From NCBI GenBank assembly GCA_013214885.1, contig JABSRS010000034.1:1533-13031 (forward strand): a stretch of 11,499 nucleotides of DNA, given 5' to 3'. The translations under genes were made by a program, and so were the position numbers. Position 1 is the first letter of the stretch; the number at the start of each line of letters is the position of its first letter. The stretch is from Gammaproteobacteria bacterium. GTDB taxonomy: Bacteria > Pseudomonadota > Gammaproteobacteria > Enterobacterales > Psychrobiaceae. The notes under the pieces are model-generated. The model was not told the DNA's origin. It saw nothing but the letters and a program-made list of their open reading frames with translations, and searched no databases. Shown here in pieces: positions 7,470 to 11,499 of the stretch.

Positions 7470-8295
7470 CAGTTTAAAATCATCGCCAGAGTGCTTACTA
7501 GAGTGCTTAAAAGTCAAGATCCCTGATCATATTGATAAAAGCGTTATTGCTGATAGTTTCGGCGCTAGTGCCAGTAGTTATGACTCTGGCGCTGCACTGC
7601 AACGAAGTGTTGGCAACCAGTTATTAAGTTTTACTCAACCTTGTCATCAGGGGGTTTTAGTTGACTTGGGCACTGGCCCTGGCTATTTTTCAACCGCACT
7701 AAATGACCGTTGTGGCCAATATATTGGCGTTGATATCGCGCCTAAAATGCTCGAATTTGCCAAAACAAGAAATCGTAATAACGATATGTGGTGGTTAACC
7801 GCTGATGCTGAATCGCTACCATTAGCGACTGCCAGTATTGATGGTATTTTTTCGAGCTTAATGTTGCAATGGGTTCACCGTTTACCGAGCGCATTAGCAC
7901 AAGCAATGCGGGTATTAAAATCTGGCGGTCAGTTTGCACTGTCAACCTTGGTTGATGGTACGTTATTAGAATTACAGCGTGCTTGGAGCCAAGTTGACGA
8001 TTACCAGCATGTTAATAGTTTCTTGTCTTTAATTGAGCTGCAAACCATCGTTGCTGACTCTGGGTTTAAATTGGTCCATTTTGAAAACAAGCCGCATACC
8101 GTTTGGTACGATGATGTCATCGACTTGATGCGGGATCTCAAAGCGATTGGCGCTAACCAAACTGCGCAATCTGGTCGTGGTTTAATGGGCAAAACCCAAT
8201 TAAAGACCCTGCGTAATGGTTATGAAATATATCGCCGCCAAGGGCGCTTACCAGCGACTTATCAAGTGGTGTATGTTGTTTTGGAAAAAATATAA
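7459..8295 (+). CDS. bioC: Malonyl-ACP O-methyltransferase BioC
   Basis: BioC methylates the free carboxyl of malonyl-ACP with SAM (EC 2.1.1.197), so that fatty-acid synthase can build the pimeloyl chain. It is a class-I methyltransferase. Motif I is DLGTGPGYF at residues 69-77, followed by the acidic GVDIAPKML, DAESLPLATASID and the BioC-typical LMLQWVHRL. LMRDLKAIGANQT near the C-terminus also matches BioC. ATG 7459 (278 residues, 11-nt overlap with bioF) is preferred because GAG (7448-7450) stands 8 nt before it. GTG 7450 is an alternative with no Shine-Dalgarno. The N-terminus is about 20 residues longer than E. coli BioC (251 residues), and this extension contains a 12-bp tandem duplication. 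Confidence 0.95.
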   Translation: MTDNSLKSSPECLLECLKVKIPDHIDKSVIADSFGASASSYDSGAALQRSVGNQLLSFTQPCHQGVLVDLGTGPGYFSTALNDRCGQYIGVDIAPKMLEFAKTRNRNNDMWWLTADAESLPLATASIDGIFSSLMLQWVHRLPSALAQAMRVLKSGGQFALSTLVDGTLLELQRAWSQVDDYQHVNSFLSLIELQTIVADSGFKLVHFENKPHTVWYDDVIDLMRDLKAIGANQTAQSGRGLMGKTQLKTLRNGYEIYRRQGRLPATYQVVYVVLEKI

Positions 8296-8975
8296 TGTCG
8301 CAACGACCAACCAAATCTATTTTTGTTACTGGCACCGACACTGATGTTGGTAAAACCTATGTCTGTAACTTACTCCTTCAGCAACTCAATCAGCAAGGTC
8401 AGCGCGCAATCGGTTATAAACCAATTGCCGCTGGTGCCCAGTTAACCCAATCGGGCTTACGGAACGACGATGCCCTTATTTTGCAACGAGCCAGTGCGGG
8501 TGAACCAGCTTATGATGTTATCAATCCAATTTGTTATGAAGCTGCCATTGCGCCGCATATCGCCGCAAAAATTCAAGGGGAGCAAATTACCACCGCCCAA
8601 TTAAACCATTGGTGGCAGGGGCGTTTAGCAGGTTATGACATTGAAATTGTTGAAGGCGCAGGGGGTTGGCGTCTACCAATTAATGATAAGCAGTGGTTAA
8701 GTGAGTTTGTGGTGAGTCAACAGCTTGATGTGATCTTGGTGGTTGGGATGAAGCTAGGCTGTTTAAATCATGCGTTGTTAACGGTTGAAGCCATAAAAAA
8801 TGATGGTTTAAATATTATCGGCTGGGTTGCCAATCAGTTAGCGCAGCCGATGAGTCATTACCAAACCAATCTTGATTATTTGATTGATCAGATTGAAGCA
8901 CCATTACTTGGTGAAGTGACTACCAATCAAGTAGTCACCTTGCAACATCCAGTCTTTGATCTTTCGCTTATTTAA
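8295..8975 (+). CDS. bioD: Dethiobiotin synthetase BioD
   Basis: BioD uses ATP and CO2 to close the ureido ring of diaminopelargonate, yielding dethiobiotin (EC 6.3.3.3). The 226 residues have the family length. The P-loop variant GTDTDVGKT occupies residues 13-21. YKPIAAG with Lys42 is the next active-site segment, and EGAGGW at 120-125 is the conserved substrate-loop motif. The ATG shares one base with the bioC stop codon (TAATG), and a weak GGA lies 9 nt upstream, so translation is probably coupled. This is the last gene of the plus-strand bio operon. No terminator follows before the convergent Rid-family gene, whose stop codon lies inside the end of bioD. Confidence 0.97.
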   Translation: MSQRPTKSIFVTGTDTDVGKTYVCNLLLQQLNQQGQRAIGYKPIAAGAQLTQSGLRNDDALILQRASAGEPAYDVINPICYEAAIAPHIAAKIQGEQITTAQLNHWWQGRLAGYDIEIVEGAGGWRLPINDKQWLSEFVVSQQLDVILVVGMKLGCLNHALLTVEAIKNDGLNIIGWVANQLAQPMSHYQTNLDYLIDQIEAPLLGEVTTNQVVTLQHPVFDLSLI

Positions 8976-9318
8976 CCGCGGCAACCACTGATATTTCAAC
9001 CAATAGCTCAGCGCGTGCCATGCTCGCTTGGACACAGGCTCGAGCTGGTTGAAAACCAGGTTCAACCCAGTTATCCCAAACGGCATTCATTTGAGCGAAG
9101 TCTTTCATGTCTTTAATGTAGATAGTCGCAGCAAGAATGTGCTGATTATCACTACCAGCTTGCGCTAATAAATCAGTTACTTTGTCTAACATGCTGGCAG
9201 TTTGCTCGGTAATGTCTTGGGTTGAGTCTTTACAAACTTGGCCACATAAGTACACGGTGCCATTGTGCTTAACGATTCGGCTCATTCTTGGTGTTTTTTC
9301 AATACGTTCAATCGACAT
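8968..9318 (-). CDS. Rid-family (YjgF/YER057c/UK114) enamine/imine deaminase, YoaB-like
   Basis: Rid proteins are cytosolic trimers. The RidA class hydrolyses reactive enamines/imines such as 2-aminoacrylate made by PLP enzymes. The 116 residues, beginning [20 protein letters not shown], cover the single Rid domain and resemble E. coli YoaB along the whole length, including the end VVAAVK. Arg93 in [10 protein letters not shown] and Glu108 in LLVEIS correspond to RidA Arg105 and Glu120, so deaminase activity is plausible. A good Shine-Dalgarno AGGG lies 5 nt before the ATG. The gene is tail-to-tail with bioD and overlaps it by 8 bp. Two PLP enzymes (BioA, BioF) are neighbours, but a functional link is only inferred. 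The exact Rid subfamily is uncertain. Confidence 0.9.
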   Translation of the reverse strand: MSIERIEKTPRMSRIVKHNGTVYLCGQVCKDSTQDITEQTASMLDKVTDLLAQAGSDNQHILAATIYIKDMKDFAQMNAVWDNWVEPGFQPARACVQASMARAELLVEISVVAAVK

Positions 9319-9341
9319 AATTACCCTAGATATAAATAAAA

Positions 9342-9409
9342 TTAAGTTTAATGGTTAGTAAAAAGTTAGCAATCGAAAATTGCTAATCGTAGGCTTTAGT
9401 TAAACTTAA
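9342..9409. repeat. Long-range inverted repeat around a hairpin
   Basis: TTAAGTTTAA (9342-9351) and TTAAACTTAA (9400-9409) are exact 10-bp reverse complements separated by 48 bp. Between them lies the separate 8-bp hairpin at 9366-9386. The repeat fills most of the spacer between the Rid gene and the ankyrin-like gene. It is very AT-rich, so a chance origin is possible. Confidence 0.5.
9360..9386 (-). terminator. Probable intrinsic terminator of the ankyrin-like gene
   Basis: TTAGCAAT (9366-9373) and ATTGCTAA (9379-9386) form a perfect 8-bp stem with a 5-nt loop. Read on the minus strand it is followed by CTTTTT (complement of 9360-9365). It lies 30 nt past the stop codon of the minus-strand gene ending at 9417. 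The stem is AT-rich and so only moderately stable. It would insulate the Rid gene from readthrough. Confidence 0.6.
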
Positions 9410-9416
9410 CTCAAAA

Positions 9417-10358
9417 TCATTGATGTAACCGCTCTTTAATAAAGTCGAATAGTTCAAGTGATGAACCACCTTTTATTACAGCCTGAAGGTGGTGGTCGGT
9501 TAAATTTATATTGTGTTTTTCAATGAACTTTTTTAGTACTTTTTTTGATATTTTAAACGAGAAACGAGTTAGCTGCTGTTCTAAAGGATCTCTCCCCAAA
9601 ATATCTTCATAGGGGACTCCTTTATCTAGAAAATAGTCCATATCGGACAAGCTACCAAAGGCTGCTGCGCTATAAACTATATTTTGTTGCATATCATTCA
9701 ATGAAAATATATCGACATGCCTTTCATATAGTTTAATCAAGTCGTTACGTTTCTTTATAAAAGATAGACTTAAAAACATGGCGTTTGGTTTCACTCCATA
9801 ACTAATCAGTTTTTCATATGCCTCTATATTTTTCACACCAGCACCCGTAAAAGTATCTAGTAAGTTATGCATAGGGAATTCTTTAGACTGAAGAGAACTC
9901 TGGGCTGAAATTTCTCCATTTTCAATTTTATTGATCACATACTGCCACCCTTGATTTTTTAATAAATCAACTATCATTTTTATTTCGTTAATAGATTTTT
10001 TAGTAACTCCGTATTGATTACGAATTCCTCTGCACTTGCTTAATGCACTTACCATCTTGTTGCCAAAGTCTTCTTTTATATTAAATTCATTTGATAACTT
10101 TAAACAAATGGTATGAAGTTTTTTTGAAGGGATGCTACCATTTAATACTTCTTCTATTTCTTTATATAACTCATCGTTAACGCTACCCTTAATAACACCC
10201 TTACTATCCTTTATCTTATTGATAGTTTCATTCGGCAGACTTTCTTCTTTTTCATCTAAGTCACTCATTGATAAATTCGACGAAAACTGAAACCATGTGA
10301 AAAATAATACCATTAAAATAGTAAGCGTCAGGGTCAGGGTCTTAAAAATATAATTCAT
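9417..10358 (-). CDS. Hypothetical membrane-anchored protein with weak ankyrin-like repeats
   Basis: I do not recognise a named family. The 313 residues begin MNYIFKTLTLTLTILMVLFF, a single hydrophobic span at about 7-26 without a clear signal-peptidase site. An acidic stretch follows (DLDEKEES at 33-40). This suggests an N-in anchor with a periplasmic body. From about 160 onward the spacing resembles degenerate ankyrin repeats: YEKLISYGVKPN (181-192), LIKLYERHVD (207-216), AAFGSLSDMDYFLDKGV (232-248) and VLKKFIEKHNINLTDHHLQ (274-292). These are roughly 26-35 residues apart. Cys85 and Cys109 could form a disulfide. Codon and base use are clearly more AT-rich than in the bio genes, which suggests recent transfer or weak constraint. 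A weak GGA lies 6 nt before the ATG. No partner gene adjoins it. Confidence 0.75.
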   Translation of the reverse strand: MNYIFKTLTLTLTILMVLFFTWFQFSSNLSMSDLDEKEESLPNETINKIKDSKGVIKGSVNDELYKEIEEVLNGSIPSKKLHTICLKLSNEFNIKEDFGNKMVSALSKCRGIRNQYGVTKKSINEIKMIVDLLKNQGWQYVINKIENGEISAQSSLQSKEFPMHNLLDTFTGAGVKNIEAYEKLISYGVKPNAMFLSLSFIKKRNDLIKLYERHVDIFSLNDMQQNIVYSAAAFGSLSDMDYFLDKGVPYEDILGRDPLEQQLTRFSFKISKKVLKKFIEKHNINLTDHHLQAVIKGGSSLELFDFIKERLHQ

Positions 10359-10501
10359 GTTCGTCCATGTAAATTGTTGTTAATTCAATAAACCAGTTGA
10401 CATTATCCAATAAAATTAACTGAATATAGAATAACATTCATAAAACATACGCTTATAGCGTCATTAATTAAAAAGTAACATGAAAAGATGTCGATTGTAA
10501 C

Positions 10502-10633
10502 GAAAAGCTGATATCAGGAAGTCTATTTACCAAAATCGAGGGTGTTTTTCCGCTGGCACAGCTAGATCAAGCGGTGATACGCGCTATGGAAGATGGCCGA
10601 AATGGCAAAGTTATCCTGCATCCACAATCTTGA
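10502..10633 (+). pseudogene. 3' remnant of a medium-chain dehydrogenase/quinone oxidoreductase
   Basis: A frame with no start codon, open from 10484 to the TGA at 10631-10633, encodes the typical C-terminus of zinc-type or quinone medium-chain dehydrogenases. It contains TKIEGVFPLAQLDQAV, followed by AMEDGRNGKVILHPQS. Family members are about 320-340 residues with a Rossmann NAD(P) domain; only the last 40 or so codons remain. Where true homology begins between 10484 and 10520 is uncertain. No other part of the gene is found upstream, where the orphan minus-strand gene begins. The remnant sits 27 bp before the broken Hsp31-like gene, so the two probably formed one operon before the deletion. 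Confidence 0.75.
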
Positions 10634-10660
10634 GTTCATATCAACTATTAGGAAAGAATC

Positions 10661-11353
10661 ATGAAAAAGAAGATAGCAATTATAGTAACCCAATCAAGAT
10701 AACTACCCTGAACATAATATGGCAACGGGTTTGTGGCTAAGCGAGTTAGTTCATTTCTGGGATGTAATGGAAGACGATGGCTATAGCTTTGACCTTATCA
10801 GTCCCAAGGGTGGTAAGACGCCACTTGAACCTAAAAGCCTGGTATTCCCTATGATAGATAAGGCGACAAAAGCTCGTTACAATGAGCCTGAGTTTATGGT
10901 GCGATTAGATAATACGCTAGTTGCAGTAAACGCCCAGCACAAGACTATGACGCGATATATTTCACTGGTGGCCATGGTGTAATGTTTGATTTCACGGATG
11001 ATGAAGATCTGCAACGTTTGACTCGTGATATTTATGAACAAGGAGGTGTAGTTTCATCGGTGTGCCATGGTTATTGTGGATTGTTAAACACCAAACTTTC
11101 TGATGGTAACTATCTGATCAGTGGTAAAACCATCAGCGGCTTTTCATGGCTAGAGGAAATCATTGCAGGGGTAAAAAACAAAGTACCTTATAATGCCGAG
11201 GATTTAGCTAAAAAACATGGTGCAAACTTTAAAAAATCGATATTACCGTTCAAGGGGTATGTAGAAATAGATGGTCGTTTAGTGACGGGGAAAAAACCCA
11301 ATTCGGCACATAAAACAGCGGTTGCAACGATGAAAATATTAGGTAAACATTAG
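10661..11353 (+). pseudogene. Frameshifted Hsp31/DJ-1-like (PfpI superfamily) protein gene
   Basis: Three frame segments together encode one DJ-1/PfpI protein of the Hsp31 / glyoxalase III-like type. ATG 10661, with AGGA 7 nt upstream, gives MKKKIAIIVT and then stops at 10700-10702. One extra C in the CCC run (10689-10691) explains the shift, because the next frame continues NQDNYPEHNMATGLWLSELV. A second shift between about 10928 and 10943 (net -1 or +2) separates NTLVAVNAQ from DYDAIYFTGGHGVMFDFTDD. Thus 10982 is an internal Met, not a start. The last segment has the nucleophile elbow SVCHGYCG with the Cys-His pair, GFSWLEE, and the normal C-terminus. Repaired, the protein would be about 230 residues. 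Functional enzymes of this type act on methylglyoxal or as stress chaperones. Sequencing error is possible, but two shifts beside another relic favour decay. Confidence 0.88.
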
Positions 11354-11404
11354 AAACATCATCGAAAAATTGGCTAGTGTAGTAACACATAGTAATAAGC
11401 AAAT

Positions 11405-11431
11405 AAAAAGGGATCGATTAGATCCCTTTTT
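11405..11431. terminator. Strong bidirectional intrinsic terminator
   Basis: AAAAAGGGATC (11405-11415) and GATCCCTTTTT (11421-11431) form a perfect 11-bp stem with loop GATTA, and the A and T runs provide U-tracts both ways. It lies about 50 bp after the Hsp31-like pseudogene. Both stem arms contain GATC, so the element carries two Dam sites 11 bp apart. Confidence 0.88.
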
Positions 11432-11439
11432 CAATATCA

Positions 11440-11461
11440 CTGCTTCAAAAGAAGTAGTTTT
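11440..11461 (+). terminator. Possible second hairpin with short T-run
   Basis: CTGCTTC (11440-11446) can pair with GAAGTAG (11451-11457), one G-U pair included, around an AAAA loop, and TTTT follows. It is weaker than the adjacent 11405-11431 terminator and may be a backup or chance structure. From here to 11499 I can identify no gene. Confidence 0.35.
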
Positions 11462-11499
11462 GACATGCTAAATAAGCTTAGTTCTTTTTAAGCGAATTA

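Noticed and set aside
10450..10462. Palindrome ACGCT-TAT-AGCGT upstream of the orphan gene
   Set aside because: It is short and isolated, with no T-run on either side and no second copy seen.
10719..10982. Independent 87-residue gene starting at ATG 10719
   Set aside because: Upstream codons in this frame encode NQDNYPEHN, and a proper start with Shine-Dalgarno lies at 10661 in another frame. It is the middle segment of the pseudogene.
10982..11353. Independent 123-residue gene starting at ATG 10982
   Set aside because: The same frame continues upstream with DYDAIYFTGGHG, so the ATG is an internal codon of the frameshifted Hsp31-like gene.
11478..11499. Possible 3' end of a minus-strand gene (codons ending NSLKKN then TAA)
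   Set aside because: Only six codons are inside the window, too few to support a gene, although the bidirectional terminator at 11405-11431 would fit one.

Overview
The window reads as chromosomal DNA of a marine-type gammaproteobacterium, most likely in or near the Alteromonadales (Shewanella, Colwellia or Psychrobium-like). SeqA points to a Dam-methylating gammaproteobacterium. The Fur N-terminus matches what I remember of Shewanella Fur, and the divergent bioA / bioBFCD arrangement is the enterobacterial-type biotin locus. Species-level placement is not possible from the sequence alone. Family assignments rest on recalled family sequences and motifs, not on a search.

Layout. Positions 1-569 (minus) hold the N-terminal three quarters of the esterase YbfF, cut by the window edge. 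A 281-bp divergent spacer leads to maeA (NAD-linked malic enzyme, plus), then seqA (plus), a bidirectional terminator, and fur (minus). From 3843 to 8975 lies a complete biotin-ring gene set: bioA (minus) facing bioB-bioF-bioC-bioD (plus). The 105-bp bioA/bioB spacer contains a BirA-operator-like inverted repeat overlapping the bioB -35 box. The bioBFCD genes are tightly packed (9-nt gap, 11-nt overlap, 1-nt overlap), so they form one transcriptional unit. A Rid-family deaminase gene (minus) runs tail-to-tail into bioD with an 8-bp overlap.

The right end differs in character. At 9417-10358 (minus) is an AT-rich gene for a single-span membrane-anchored protein with weak ankyrin-like repeats, followed on its own strand by a hairpin terminator. 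Next come two relics on the plus strand. One is the last ~40 codons of a medium-chain (quinone/alcohol) dehydrogenase. The other is an Hsp31/DJ-1-type gene with two frameshifts. They end at a strong bidirectional terminator, so this looks like a decaying operon beside an acquired or fast-evolving orphan.

Functionally, BioC makes malonyl-ACP methyl ester for pimeloyl-ACP synthesis, and BioF, BioA, BioD and BioB then convert pimeloyl-ACP to biotin. No bioH-type esterase is inside the cluster. YbfF is an alpha/beta hydrolase but normally travels with seqA. Fur and SeqA are global regulators, of iron and of replication/methylation respectively. I see no CRISPR array, tRNA, rRNA, insertion sequence or phage gene. 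I find no convincing new multi-gene system. The points most worth following are the seqA promoter palindrome, the orphan ankyrin-like protein and the decayed redox/chaperone pair.
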